64,000 nucleotides of DNA. Source: Pseudomonas viridiflava (GTDB lineage: Bacteria > Pseudomonadota > Gammaproteobacteria > Pseudomonadales > Pseudomonadaceae). Positions 26,277 through 35,217 of this stretch are shown in pieces. The DNA lies in the NCBI RefSeq assembly GCF_900589395.1, contig NZ_UUIS01000013.1, positions 1 to 64,000 of the forward strand. The letters are read 5' to 3'. The translations under genes were made by a program, and so were the position numbers. Position 1 is the stretch's first letter. Each line of letters starts with the position of its first letter. The notes beneath the pieces were generated by a model that saw nothing but the letters and a program-made list of their open reading frames with translations, ran no database searches and was not told the origin of the DNA.

Positions 26277-26660
26277 TCAGCCTTGCCAGGCAAGCGCACG
26301 GTCTTCGTAGTCGAAGACGTCATAGGCCGGCACTCGCCCGTTGAGCAGGACCGGCACCGTCAGGCTGCTGCGGTCGCCGTATTCCGGGGGGTACACCATC
26401 CACTCAACTTCGTAGTACCACCATCCCCTGTCAGAGTCGTGGGTCTTTTTCAGGGCGCAGGCATGAAACCCAGGTTCGGCACAAGGATAATCCTTGAGCA
26501 TGTCGAGCACGACGAGCCTGGACGTTTCGATGGCTGCGCGCGGCGACAGCGGCGGAAAATCCTCGGTATCGAGCCAGGCCGGCGTCTCGGGAATGTCATC
26601 AGGGCCGACCGAGAACCTGAACACGAGTGTCTCGAAGTAATAGGCGTAGACCTTCAGCAT
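26277..26660 (-). CDS. Hypothetical protein, 127 aa
   Basis: A soluble protein rich in aromatic residues (MLKVYAYYFETLVFRFSVGPDDIPETP, then GWWYYEVEWMVYPPEYGD). No family is recognised. GGAGG lies 5 nt before the start, so expression is likely efficient. It lies 32 bp upstream of the cupin gene on the same strand and may form an operon with it. Confidence 0.65.
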   Translation of the reverse strand: MLKVYAYYFETLVFRFSVGPDDIPETPAWLDTEDFPPLSPRAAIETSRLVVLDMLKDYPCAEPGFHACALKKTHDSDRGWWYYEVEWMVYPPEYGDRSSLTVPVLLNGRVPAYDVFDYEDRALAWQG

Positions 26661-26780
26661 TGCAGCCTCCGTGCAAATCAGATGCGACAGTCAAACTTAA
26701 TGCGTGCAGGATAAAACCGGCGGCACCGATGTCCTAGTGCCACGATTCAATACATCCCCTGCCCCTGGAGAGATTGCGGC

Positions 26781-27083
26781 ATGATGCCTTCCGGAAAATC
26801 GCGACTGACCCGCTGGGTCGGCATCTCTTCGATCCTCGTCCTGATCGCTGGCAGTTTCATGGCGCTGTATGTGCTGATGATAAGCGCCTCCTTGCCCATC
26901 AATATCTCGGGCCCCCTGGTGCTTGGCGTGCTGTGGCTGACCAACCTGGTGTCGGCGCTGGTCACCGCGATCTACGGTTTTTTCCGCCGCTGGCCGCGCT
27001 GGCTGGTGTTTGCCCTTGTGGTACAGGTCGCGGCGGTGGTGGTTCCGCTGGTGATCTTGATCATCATGAGTTTTAGCAACTGA
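26781..27083 (+). CDS. Small inner-membrane protein, 100 aa
   Basis: A 100-residue protein with three hydrophobic segments (about 12-34, 40-62 and 72-98). It has no recognised family and no charged motif that would indicate a transporter. GGAGAG lies upstream of the start. It precedes the secreted 649-residue protein gene by 54 bp on the same strand. Confidence 0.7.
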   Translation: MMPSGKSRLTRWVGISSILVLIAGSFMALYVLMISASLPINISGPLVLGVLWLTNLVSALVTAIYGFFRRWPRWLVFALVVQVAAVVVPLVILIIMSFSN

Positions 27084-27137
27084 CTACCCCGACCCACGGC
27101 GGATGGATAGCGCCGCACGAACAAGGAAGCAAGACAC

Positions 27138-29087
27138 ATGAAGTGCGCAGGTGTATGGAAGTATGCGTTATGGGCGGCCGCATTCGGTTCGAGCGGCTTG
27201 AGTCATGCCGTCTCGTTGCCACAAGACTGGGCGATCCTGCCAGGTCCTGACGAAACCGTTGAACAAGGGCTGCCCGCCGCCCTGCAATCGCCGGAACTGG
27301 CCAAAAGCGGACAGCGGCTGGCCGAGGTGGAAATGCTCGTGGCCCTGCCCTACGCCCAGGTATTGCCGGTGGTGGTCTCGGCCCTGGCAGCGGTCGGCCC
27401 CCTGGAGGAGCAGACTGGTGTGAGCCCGCTGTCGGAGCTGGATGAAGGCTGGGGCGATGTACTGTTTGCACGGCGACCGGACCTGGTGCACCAACTGGTG
27501 AGCAAAACCGACCTGCCCAGGCTGCAACAGGACGTACGCGACGGCGCTCTGGCTGAGGCGGAAATTCCCGGGCGCCTGGCCAGCATCGAACGCACATTGC
27601 GCTTTCAACCCGGCAATGCGCGTACGGCGGCACTGACCGAGCCGTACCGGTATTGGTACGGCAATGTCGAACGCACCTACGGTGCGACAGGCGGCAGCAG
27701 CAGCCGGGTCATTGTGCGGGTCATGCAGCTCGATGCCGTGATGGGTCATCCGGCCACGGCGGTGTACCTGACACGCAAGGACGAGTTTGCCAACCCCAAG
27801 GCAAGCTTCACCCATCAGGTGCGCGAGCTGGCCAACCTCAATATTTTCAGCCCTGGCCAACCCAAGCGCCTGCACCGCAGCAGCGTGCCCGAGGCGGTGT
27901 TCAGCCCCGTTTATACGGCATTGAATACGCTGCCCGGCGCCAACTTGCAGCTCGGGCTCGATGCCGGGCAATGGAAGCCACCGGCACCGCCACGCCGTCT
28001 GGTCACCGAGCCAAAACTGACCCTGCCCGACCCGCAGGCCAGGACGCTGCAGGCGCAAGCACTGCTGATTACCAAAAACCCTGACGACATGCTCGTACTG
28101 GCCGATGGCAGCGCCCTGCTGGTGCGCAGCTATCCGCGTGCGCTGTTGCACTGGGCGCCGACCGACGGCCAGGAACCGCGTGTGATCTGGACGCCGACCG
28201 ACACGGTGATCCAATGGCACATGGCGCGTGATGAGCGCGGCCAATCGGCCTACATGGTGGCCGACGGACAAGTGCTGCACTTCGACTCGGTGACCCGGCG
28301 ACTGGCCAGGCACCCGATCGTGTTCGACAAACCGGAGCTGCTCAAAAACGTCGATTATTTCCCCGACGGCAAGGGCGTGCCCCTGGCCTACCGCCACGAT
28401 GTCAGGAACCGTCGCGACACCCTGTCAATCTGGCAGCCCGGCGCACAACCGGCCGCCGATGGCGCACCCTGGCAATACGTGCTGCGCCTGGCTTCACTGC
28501 GCCAGGACGTGATGCGTCATTCCATGCGCACCAATACGCAGATCAAGCCGGTGCGCTGGGACGGCGTGCAGGCCAACCTGTGGATCGAAGACAGCGACGG
28601 GCTGGCCGAACTCGATGGCCGCACTGGCCGGGTCTTGCGTGCCGTGCGCTTGCCGCGCCGCTTCGGTGAGGTCGACCCCAGCGATGACACCGGCATGGCG
28701 CAATGGACGCCACCGCCGTTTGGCTCGGTCAAGGGCGGCTGGATTGCGGTCGGCTTTGTGCTGATGGACGGCAAACGCCGCAACCCCGGCCTGCATGTGG
28801 TCGACGTCGCCAGCGGCAAGGTGCGCTATTCGCTGACCCTGCCCGACCAGGACTCGCTCAAGACCGCGGCAGGCTCGCCCAACGGTCGCCTGCTGGCCCT
28901 GGGCACCGGCACAAACAAGAAATCCATCGTGGTCTGGAACCTGGAAAACGCTCGGTCACTGACGCTGCAAGTCGATGCCTCCGGCTGCAAGGACCTGGCG
29001 CAGCTGCAATGGAGCCCGTCTGGCGAACGCCTCTGGGGGCGTTGCTCGAACGGACTGCTGGCCTGGGATGTGCCGGCCACCTGGTGA
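27138..29087 (+). CDS. Secreted protein, 649 aa, beta-propeller-like, unknown function
   Basis: MKCAGVWKYALWAAAFGSSGLSHA is a cleavable signal peptide, so the protein is exported. The second half (about 300-649) reads as repeated blades: phrases such as DMLVLADGSALLVRSY, NLWIEDSDGLAELDGRTGRVLR, GLHVVDVASGKVRYSLTLPDQD and KKSIVVWNLENARSL follow WD40/quinoprotein-like spacing, implying a propeller for protein or ligand binding. The first 300 residues are different and unassigned. AAGGAAG lies 8 nt before the ATG. It converges on a strong terminator with the lipoprotein hydrolase. Confidence 0.75.
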   Translation: MKCAGVWKYALWAAAFGSSGLSHAVSLPQDWAILPGPDETVEQGLPAALQSPELAKSGQRLAEVEMLVALPYAQVLPVVVSALAAVGPLEEQTGVSPLSELDEGWGDVLFARRPDLVHQLVSKTDLPRLQQDVRDGALAEAEIPGRLASIERTLRFQPGNARTAALTEPYRYWYGNVERTYGATGGSSSRVIVRVMQLDAVMGHPATAVYLTRKDEFANPKASFTHQVRELANLNIFSPGQPKRLHRSSVPEAVFSPVYTALNTLPGANLQLGLDAGQWKPPAPPRRLVTEPKLTLPDPQARTLQAQALLITKNPDDMLVLADGSALLVRSYPRALLHWAPTDGQEPRVIWTPTDTVIQWHMARDERGQSAYMVADGQVLHFDSVTRRLARHPIVFDKPELLKNVDYFPDGKGVPLAYRHDVRNRRDTLSIWQPGAQPAADGAPWQYVLRLASLRQDVMRHSMRTNTQIKPVRWDGVQANLWIEDSDGLAELDGRTGRVLRAVRLPRRFGEVDPSDDTGMAQWTPPPFGSVKGGWIAVGFVLMDGKRRNPGLHVVDVASGKVRYSLTLPDQDSLKTAAGSPNGRLLALGTGTNKKSIVVWNLENARSLTLQVDASGCKDLAQLQWSPSGERLWGRCSNGLLAWDVPATW

Positions 29088-29092
29088 GAACA

Positions 29093-29114
29093 AGAGGCGC
29101 GAGTTCGCGCCTCT
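29093..29114. terminator. Bidirectional hairpin terminator
   Basis: AGAGGCGCGA-GT-TCGCGCCTCT is a perfect 10-bp stem in the 42-bp gap between the convergent genes ending at 29087 (plus) and 29130 (minus). Position and symmetry fit a shared rho-independent terminator, though flanking T-runs are short. Confidence 0.75.
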
Positions 29115-29129
29115 CCAGTCACCCTGCGG

Positions 29130-30230
29130 CTACGGTCTGAACTCCCAGTAATGCCCCCCCGGCGCGGTCATCACCTGAAGATTGAACCGGTCAGCCGCCT
29201 TGGTGCCCTGGAACAGGTAATACATGTCAGAGACCACGGACAGCTTGTCGCCGTAGTAGGAGTGGCCGATAAAATCGGTACTCAAGGCGCTGGCGTCAAT
29301 CAGCTCGACCCCGGAATAGATCACCACGGGCTTGCGAAACATGCCGGCACGCGCTGCCCCGTGAAACACCTGCGAAAGCGCCAGTGCCTTGTCATTGGCC
29401 GACACATACAGGGTCAGGGGAGCGCCCTGCTTGCGCAGTTGGGGGACAATCGAGTCGGCAAACTCACCTGCGTCCACATCAGGCGCCGCCAGCACGACTT
29501 CCTTCAGTTTTCCAGCCAGCTCGGGCGACTCCGCGTACAGCTTCAACAAGGCATGCGCCAGTGCCCGGTTGCCCATGCTGTGCGCCACGATGTAGACCTT
29601 CTTGACGCTGGGGTTTTCGAGGTGATTTTTCAGAAAGTCATAGATGGCCGGATAAGAGCGCTCGATAGCGCTTTCATCGGCCCGGTACTGGCTCTCATCC
29701 CCCGACGAAGGCCAGCTGAACAATAACGGCGCGCCCTTGAATTGCAGGTCGTACGCCAGTTGCGCCGTGCGTTTTACAGAGTCCTCGAAGGTCACGTTGT
29801 AGCCGTGTATGAACATCAGGGAAGCACCGCTTTCCCCCAGCCGCAATGCCAGCGACTGGTTGAACTGCTCGCGATCAAGGCGCCGCCCGTTCTTGATCAG
29901 CACATGGTCGTCGGGGTTGGACGCCATCCAGTCAAAGAAAGGCGACTCGATGATCCCGACCCTGTGATCAGGCGGAAAGGAAACCCGGCACTTGCCGTAC
30001 GACAAGGCCTCGACGCTGCTTCGCACCCCTGAAAATCGGCAATCGCCAGCCAGCGCCTGGCGGTTGGTGCCGTAGAACACATCGACTTCATTGGTGGCCA
30101 GGGCCGGATCCTGCGACGGCTCGCCGGGCACAGGCATCGGGCCCGGATCGGTCGCCGCGGGGTACGGCTGACCCGGCGTACAACCGGCAAGAATCACAAA
30201 AACAGAGATTAACAACAGCGTGCACTTCAT
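29130..30230 (-). CDS. Alpha/beta hydrolase lipoprotein (DUF900 family)
   Basis: A 366-residue lipoprotein. The signal MKCTLLLISVFVILAGC ends at the acceptor Cys17. The catalytic domain has the oxyanion strand LMFIHGYNVTFEDSVKR and the nucleophile elbow IVAHSMGNRAL (Ser in GHSxG-like AHSMG), with the DUF900 sequence PLLFSWPSSGDESQYRADE. A C-terminal Asp and His (GHSYYGDK; APGGHYWEF) could complete the triad. It is an envelope esterase or lipase-like enzyme with unknown substrate. The start at 30230 is fixed by the lipoprotein signal. Confidence 0.88.
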   Translation of the reverse strand: MKCTLLLISVFVILAGCTPGQPYPAATDPGPMPVPGEPSQDPALATNEVDVFYGTNRQALAGDCRFSGVRSSVEALSYGKCRVSFPPDHRVGIIESPFFDWMASNPDDHVLIKNGRRLDREQFNQSLALRLGESGASLMFIHGYNVTFEDSVKRTAQLAYDLQFKGAPLLFSWPSSGDESQYRADESAIERSYPAIYDFLKNHLENPSVKKVYIVAHSMGNRALAHALLKLYAESPELAGKLKEVVLAAPDVDAGEFADSIVPQLRKQGAPLTLYVSANDKALALSQVFHGAARAGMFRKPVVIYSGVELIDASALSTDFIGHSYYGDKLSVVSDMYYLFQGTKAADRFNLQVMTAPGGHYWEFRP

Positions 30231-30592
30231 GGCCCCGTCTTCCTTTGAGGTGCATCCCACAACGCAAGGGCGCGGTGCGCAACGCAATCCATTGATGGTG
30301 TGGCGCGCCCTGGTTTTTTTCCAGGTACTGCGCGGCATTGCATGACATCAAAGCAGACATCGGCCCGCCCTGGGTAAACAAGATTGGGTTGTCTGGCTTT
30401 GCCCACGCGCAAGCACGGCATCGTATCTTCATGTCAGCCGATTACAAACGGTGCAGGCGGGATTTTGTAAGACCCGTGTCACACCCCTGCAGGAAATTTA
30501 CGGCCGCCACGCAACTACCTCTCCCGTCGCCGCTCTAATCCCCACCGCTTACGCCTGATACGTCCCTCATTGCCCATGCGCAGGATGCCCCC
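30231..30592. other. Intergenic region, 362 bp, divergent promoters
   Basis: Between the divergent lipoprotein hydrolase and the 260-residue membrane protein gene. I find no convincing ORF, repeat or structured RNA. AT-richer stretches near 30450-30475 may hold the plus-strand promoter, but no clear -35/-10 pair was identified. Confidence 0.5.
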
Positions 30593-31375
30593 ATGTCGTC
30601 TCAACCAGACTCTACCCTCCCCGCGACCACCCTCACCGCAACGCCTGCCTTGCTGGTCGAGGCCATCGAGCAGGCGCACCGCGCCGAGCGTGAACTGCAA
30701 CTGCGCAGCAAAAAGCTGACCAAGGGTTTCATGATCGTCCAGGCGATTTTCTGCGGTTACTGGATGCTCAAGTGGATCTGGCAGGGGCACTACATCGGCG
30801 GGCCGATCTATGCGGTATTGATATGGTTTTTTTCATGGCTGCTGTATGCGCCGGTGCCGCTGCTGTGGCACTCGCAAAAGCGGGCGGTGGCCCGGGCCTG
30901 GGAGCGGGTCGATCAGGCGCGGATGGAAGCCGGCCGGCTGTTCCTGGAAGAACAGGCGCTGGGGCCGTATCGCTGGATCTGCCGCAACGGTCGCATGCTC
31001 GGCGTATTCCCCGACAGTCAGGTGCTGTATGCCCTGGTGCCGGAACTCGACAATCGCCACGCCCTGATGGATGCACCCCAGGTGGTCAGGCAAGTGCTGG
31101 TCAATGAGCAGGTCACTTCCAGCAGTACCACGCACACCACCACCGAGCATGGCGAACGCAATCTCTATGGCGCCAACGGCAGTTTCGGTGTGCTCGGCAA
31201 GGGCAAGTCCCACTCCACCTCGACCACGACCAGCACCACGGCGCACAACTTCACCCTGAGTGTGCAACTTCAGGGCGCCAACTATGAGCCCTACTGGATC
31301 CAGCTGCCCTTTGGCGAGGACTGGCAGGAAGCGCGCAACTGGCAACTGCTGATTGAGCAGACGGCCGGGCGCTGA
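30593..31375 (+). CDS. Membrane protein with Ser/Thr/His-rich loop, 260 aa
   Basis: Two membrane segments (about 45-62 and 66-85) follow an amphipathic helix. A cytoplasmic helix (HSQKRAVARAWERVDQARMEAGR) and a folded domain (WICRNGRMLGVFPDSQVLYALVPELDN) come next. Residues about 170-220 are unusually rich in Ser, Thr and His, for example SSSTTHTTTEHGERN and KSHSTSTTTSTTAHN. The C-terminus (NFTLSVQLQGANYEPYWIQLPFGEDW) is beta-rich. I do not recognise the family. AGGA precedes the ATG. Confidence 0.7.
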   Translation: MSSQPDSTLPATTLTATPALLVEAIEQAHRAERELQLRSKKLTKGFMIVQAIFCGYWMLKWIWQGHYIGGPIYAVLIWFFSWLLYAPVPLLWHSQKRAVARAWERVDQARMEAGRLFLEEQALGPYRWICRNGRMLGVFPDSQVLYALVPELDNRHALMDAPQVVRQVLVNEQVTSSSTTHTTTEHGERNLYGANGSFGVLGKGKSHSTSTTTSTTAHNFTLSVQLQGANYEPYWIQLPFGEDWQEARNWQLLIEQTAGR

Positions 31376-31398
31376 AATCGGTGTATCAGGAGATGGCC

Positions 31399-32199
31399 AT
31401 GGACGCGCACATGACATTGGCAATCGAGACCGCTGAAAAGGAGTACCTGCGCGCACGGGTAGAGAATTTGGCGCGCATCGCCGGCAATCCCTATGGCGCC
31501 CGGGTGTTCGCCAGCAACGGGCTGGAAGGCTTTGATGTCCAGGCCAGCCCCAGCCCGATGCTCAACCGGGTCTACGCCGACAGCGAGGCGCACGCCGAAG
31601 CCCTTGTCGAGCGGCTTGCCGGCTGCGGTTCATCTTCGATCGTGACGCCGCTCACCGGCACGCCCGCGTCACTGGCGCCCTTTTGCCTGATGGCAGGCCG
31701 CCAACTGGAGCGCTTGAAGGGATGGACGCACTTGCAGTTCGTCTCACCTATCGAGCAGGCGGTGCTCAAGGCCCACGATTTCGCCATTGAACCGGCCACG
31801 GAACAGACCCTGGCGGCCTTTACCGCGCTGCATGCCAGCGGCTTTCACACCCGGCCTGCCCTGCTGGCGGTCAATCAGGCGTCGTTCACCGGTCAAGGGC
31901 CGAGTGATGCGTTGAACATCGTCGTGATCAAGGAGGCTGGAGAGGTCGTGGCGGGCGCAGCGCTGTACGTGGCCAGCAATGGTGTGGCCTACCTGGGCAC
32001 GGCCGTCACTCACAAGCAGGCCCGGGGTCGCGGGTATCATTCGGCCCTGATTGCCCACCGCATAGCGCTGGCCCGCGAGCGGGGAAGCGACTGGGTCGCC
32101 GCCACTGCCCTGGCCAATTCCCGCAGTCGCCGCAACCTGCAACGCGCCGGGCTGAAGGTTTCCCATGCACAGGGCCTTTATCGGCTCAAGGAGCGCTGA
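31399..32199 (+). CDS. GNAT-fold acetyltransferase, 266 aa
   Basis: The N-terminal half (about 1-125) is an unrecognised domain; the C-terminal half is GNAT-like: AGAALYVASNGVAYLGTAVTHKQARGRGYHSALIAHRIALARERG gives the acetyl-CoA loop (RGRGYH) and ATALANSRSRRNLQRAGLKVSH the final strand-helix. Two-domain GNATs of this size are common in pseudomonads. The substrate is unknown. AGGAG sits about 8 nt upstream of ATG 31399; ATG 31393 is too close to it. Confidence 0.8.
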   Translation: MDAHMTLAIETAEKEYLRARVENLARIAGNPYGARVFASNGLEGFDVQASPSPMLNRVYADSEAHAEALVERLAGCGSSSIVTPLTGTPASLAPFCLMAGRQLERLKGWTHLQFVSPIEQAVLKAHDFAIEPATEQTLAAFTALHASGFHTRPALLAVNQASFTGQGPSDALNIVVIKEAGEVVAGAALYVASNGVAYLGTAVTHKQARGRGYHSALIAHRIALARERGSDWVAATALANSRSRRNLQRAGLKVSHAQGLYRLKER

Positions 32200-32287
32200 G
32201 GTTTTACCCGGTTTGCTAATGGCCACGCGCCGAGGCTGGCCGGTCAAGCGCCCCAATCCAGACCCACCACAGCCGAAGACAACGGAC

Positions 32288-32605
32288 ATGATCAAGCCAA
32301 GCAGTGATTTCAGCGGCGCCCTCAGCACCTTCGCGTACTTCATGGCCAGTGGCAGCCACTACATGCTTAAAGGCGTTGAGTACCTTGACCTGTATGGCAA
32401 TGAGCCAAGCGCCATCGAGATGGTCTTTGCAATATTCGCCAATGTCATCGAGATGGATGACCAAGGCAGGGTGCTCAATTTCACCCACGCGCAGCAACGC
32501 GCGACCGACTACCTCAGGTCATACTGCGACCCAGCTTTCGAGGTGACGCCGCCGCTTGAGGACTGGGAAACCGAGCTTTACGGGCCCCCATCCAGCGACC
32601 GCTGA
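32288..32605 (+). CDS. Hypothetical protein, 105 aa
   Basis: A soluble, acidic protein (MIKPSSDFSGALSTFAYFMASGSHYMLKGVEYLDLYG). I do not recognise a named domain. It follows the GNAT gene by 88 bp on the same strand and converges with a SUKH gene. The compact size and neighbourhood resemble orphan immunity-type genes, but this is only contextual. Confidence 0.6.
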   Translation: MIKPSSDFSGALSTFAYFMASGSHYMLKGVEYLDLYGNEPSAIEMVFAIFANVIEMDDQGRVLNFTHAQQRATDYLRSYCDPAFEVTPPLEDWETELYGPPSSDR

Positions 32606-32687
32606 GCAGCGTCCCCGGCCGGCAGGATGGCGCAGCCGTGATCGGCAGCCTGTCGCGACAGGCCTCCCTCCAGCCGGCACACACCCT

Positions 32688-33311
32688 TCAGATCGGCCGG
32701 TCGACCACCCGTGCATTCCACAGCGCCTTGTATTGCTTGCGCCAGCCCGGACTGTCCCGGTCCAGCCACGTCAAGGTCGCCTCGATGCTGTCTGGGGTCA
32801 TCATGAACGTATTGATATGGTCCTCCACCCGTTCTTCGGACAGGTGCAGCGCCTCCAGGTATTCATTGAAGGACTCGGCCAGCACTACGAACTCATCGCC
32901 TTGCTGGCGCCGACCGGTCCAGGCCGGCAGGCCGGCAACCATGGCCGCGACGTCGGTACGACCGTCACGCAGGTCCAGCAGCAGGAAGCTGGCGCCGCCA
33001 TCGCGGCCGATCGGCAGCAGACCGGCCTCTGGGAAGTCGGGGTCCAGGCGCAGTTGCTCCAGCTCGTAGGGGTTGAATTCATAACCTTCGCCCGGCACCA
33101 GCCCGAACAGCGAGAAGCTCAGCACTTCTTCATCTTCGTTGGCCATCACCGCGACCACGTCGTATTCCAGTGAGGCGCCGTTGCAGGTCTTGAGGAACTG
33201 CCGGTAGTCGTCCGGCAAGCGTGCGCCCAGCGTCGCTTCCAGTTGCGCGATGTCCGCGTCGCTGGCAGCGGGGCGAGCATCCTCGAACGTCAATCCACGG
33301 TACTCAATCAT
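32688..33311 (-). CDS. SMI1/KNR4 (SUKH-1) family protein
   Basis: A 207-residue soluble protein with the SUKH-1 pattern: ASDADIAQLEATLGARLPDDYRQFLKTCNGASLEYD at about 15-50, then FLLLDLRDGRTDVAAM and VVLAESFNEYLEALH. Family members bind other proteins and many protect against polymorphic toxins. GAGG lies 5 nt upstream. No cognate toxin gene is adjacent, so it may be an orphan immunity gene or have a housekeeping role. Confidence 0.85.
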   Translation of the reverse strand: MIEYRGLTFEDARPAASDADIAQLEATLGARLPDDYRQFLKTCNGASLEYDVVAVMANEDEEVLSFSLFGLVPGEGYEFNPYELEQLRLDPDFPEAGLLPIGRDGGASFLLLDLRDGRTDVAAMVAGLPAWTGRRQQGDEFVVLAESFNEYLEALHLSEERVEDHINTFMMTPDSIEATLTWLDRDSPGWRKQYKALWNARVVDRPI

Positions 33312-33717
33312 TGTGGCCTCGCAGCAGTGTCAGTCGTGGTGCAAGGGTGACCAGCGCGGGCTTGCAGGTGGGTAAAGTCTGGAGCATTCGTTATTCCTTC
33401 AACGTGGTGTACGCGGGTTTACGTTTTGGGTCAGACCGTCGTGCTGCACGTTTGTTTGCCACTGGCCTCTTTTAAACACGCCGGGGGCGCCTGCGTGGCG
33501 CTCATCAATGACCCAGCGCCAACAAGCCAGGCGGCGACAAGCATCAGGAGAAACCCGTGGACGTCCACTCATCCGCTGCCGTTCGGGTTTATCGAACCAC
33601 AGCCGTTTTCAGCCGCTCGTAGTTGCATGACGTCGCAACGCCCTGGCCTGTTTCAGGGTGTGCGCAGATGACGAATAGAGATGGATGTCTTTACGCTTGA
33701 CTGCCGGAGTGACCGCG
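33312..33717. other. Intergenic region, 406 bp, no gene recognised
   Basis: Between the SUKH gene (minus) and the SRAP-like gene (plus). The largest open frames here have no ribosome-binding site or protein-like composition. No palindrome of note was found. Confidence 0.5.
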
Positions 33718-34389
33718 ATGTGCGAATGTATCGTTCAACATGCCTGCCCTGAAAACCTGCTGGGGCTGCTGGCCCACAATGGCATGCACAAGGCCTGCGC
33801 TGACCGGCATGCCTTCAACCACAGCCTGAATGCAGCGGCCACGTTTGCCCTTGCGAGCGCCAGGAACGTGATCAAGCCAGGGATGCCGGTCAGCGCGATT
33901 CGTCAGCGTCATGGCCAGCTTGAATGCGTCAAGGTTCGCTGGGGCTGGTCGCCGATCTGGACCATGGGCACGCTGCCGCCACGCACGCACTTGCCAATGT
34001 CGCTGGTGATGCGTTCCAGGGTTTTTGACCCTGTCTGGCGCGAGGGCCGGGTACTGGTGGCGGTAGACGGCTGGTACGACACCCCTGTGGAATCGACATC
34101 ACCCCAGAGCAGGCGCCTGAGCTACACGACCTCCCGACAGTCATCACCGATCTTTCTCGCCGCCCTTGCCCAGGTCAGCGATAAACCGAGCGGCTGCAAC
34201 GGACTGGCCTTGCTGACCTGCGACGACCAACAACGGTTGCTGGCCTTCGGCGCCGAGGATGCACAGGCCTGGTTGCAACCCGACCTGCCCTGGCAGCAGG
34301 CGCAGGAGATGGCGGCGCATGTGGCGGTCGATGAGCCGCAACTTGAACATGTGCTGACGGCCCAGCGCCTGTTTCAGGGCAAACGTTGA
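33718..34389 (+). CDS. Divergent SRAP (SOS response-associated peptidase, YedK/HMCES-like) protein
   Basis: A 223-residue protein beginning MCECIVQH. Cys2 aligns with the catalytic Cys that crosslinks abasic DNA in SRAP proteins, and the core RWGWSPIWTMG and RVLVAVDGWYDT matches the SRAP strands. However, the usual YEW is YDT (Glu replaced by Asp121), the NAR motif is absent, and the HxRMP motif is missing before DAQAWLQPD. It is therefore a degenerate paralogue whose crosslinking activity is doubtful. The start is fixed by Cys2. No SOS box was identified. Confidence 0.8.
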   Translation: MCECIVQHACPENLLGLLAHNGMHKACADRHAFNHSLNAAATFALASARNVIKPGMPVSAIRQRHGQLECVKVRWGWSPIWTMGTLPPRTHLPMSLVMRSRVFDPVWREGRVLVAVDGWYDTPVESTSPQSRRLSYTTSRQSSPIFLAALAQVSDKPSGCNGLALLTCDDQQRLLAFGAEDAQAWLQPDLPWQQAQEMAAHVAVDEPQLEHVLTAQRLFQGKR

Positions 34390-34441
34390 CTGGATCTGAA
34401 AAGGACGCGCCGTAATTCAGGCATCGCGTGTTCCAGATCAC

Positions 34442-35155
34442 TCAGCAGTAGCTGGCAAACTCAGCCATGACCGCCTCACGCTCGGTGTCCAGGCGCCGGG
34501 CCACCGCTTGTGCCATCGGGTCGGGGTAAAGTGTCGTCATCCCTTGTGCCAGCCCGCTGACGATGGCGCAGGCAACGTGTTCGGGTGAGGCCTTTTCCCC
34601 CGGAAAGTCGCGACTCATGGCCGTGTCGATCACCCCCGGCAGCACGGCCATGACGTGCACCCGGCCGGCCAGTTCGGCGCGCACCGCTTCGGTCAGGCGC
34701 AAGGCGGCGGCCTTTGAGGCACACAGCGAGCCCATGGCCGGCAGTGCAACCCGGGCCAGGATCGACAGCACATTGACCACAGTGCCCTGGCGCGCCGCCA
34801 GCGACGGGGCGAAGGCGCGCAGCATGTCGAGCGTGGCAAAGTAATTGACCTGCATTTCTTCTGCCGCCGCACCGGGCTCTGTACTGCCAAGCAGCCGTTG
34901 CTGGCGATTGACGCCGGCGTTGTTCACCAGGATGTCGAGGTCTGGCAGCCTGGCAACGGCTGCCTGGATCTGCGCCGGGTCGGTCACATCCAGAGGCAAG
35001 GGGGTTATGTTCGGATGCGCCATCTGCAGCCGCGCCGGCTCGCGGCAGGCGGCATACACCCGCCCTGCCCCGGCGAGCAGGAAGGCTTCCATCAGGGCCA
35101 GGCCCAGGCCGCCGCTGGCGCCGGTGACCAGCACGGTTTTTTCAGTCAGTTGCAT
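34442..35155 (-). CDS. SDR family oxidoreductase
   Basis: A 237-residue short-chain dehydrogenase. TGASGGLGLALMEAFL (residues 11-26) binds NAD(P); NNAGVN follows. The catalytic Ser is in VLSILARVALPAMGSLCASKAA; the position normally occupied by Tyr in YxxxK reads L-CASK, so the Tyr is replaced, which is odd for an active SDR. GGAGAG lies upstream. It is the distal gene of the catabolic unit starting at 42572 and follows the dienelactone hydrolase-like gene by 62 bp. Confidence 0.85.
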   Translation of the reverse strand: MQLTEKTVLVTGASGGLGLALMEAFLLAGAGRVYAACREPARLQMAHPNITPLPLDVTDPAQIQAAVARLPDLDILVNNAGVNRQQRLLGSTEPGAAAEEMQVNYFATLDMLRAFAPSLAARQGTVVNVLSILARVALPAMGSLCASKAAALRLTEAVRAELAGRVHVMAVLPGVIDTAMSRDFPGEKASPEHVACAIVSGLAQGMTTLYPDPMAQAVARRLDTEREAVMAEFASYC

Positions 35156-35217
35156 GGTGCTCTCCAGCTGTCGTGATCCGGCGCACCGTCAGGCGCGCCA
35201 CAGGTTTATCAAGGCGT

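Noticed and set aside
33426..33671. 81-codon frame in the intergenic region upstream of the SRAP-like gene
   Set aside because: No ribosome-binding site, low-complexity translation and no recognisable domain.
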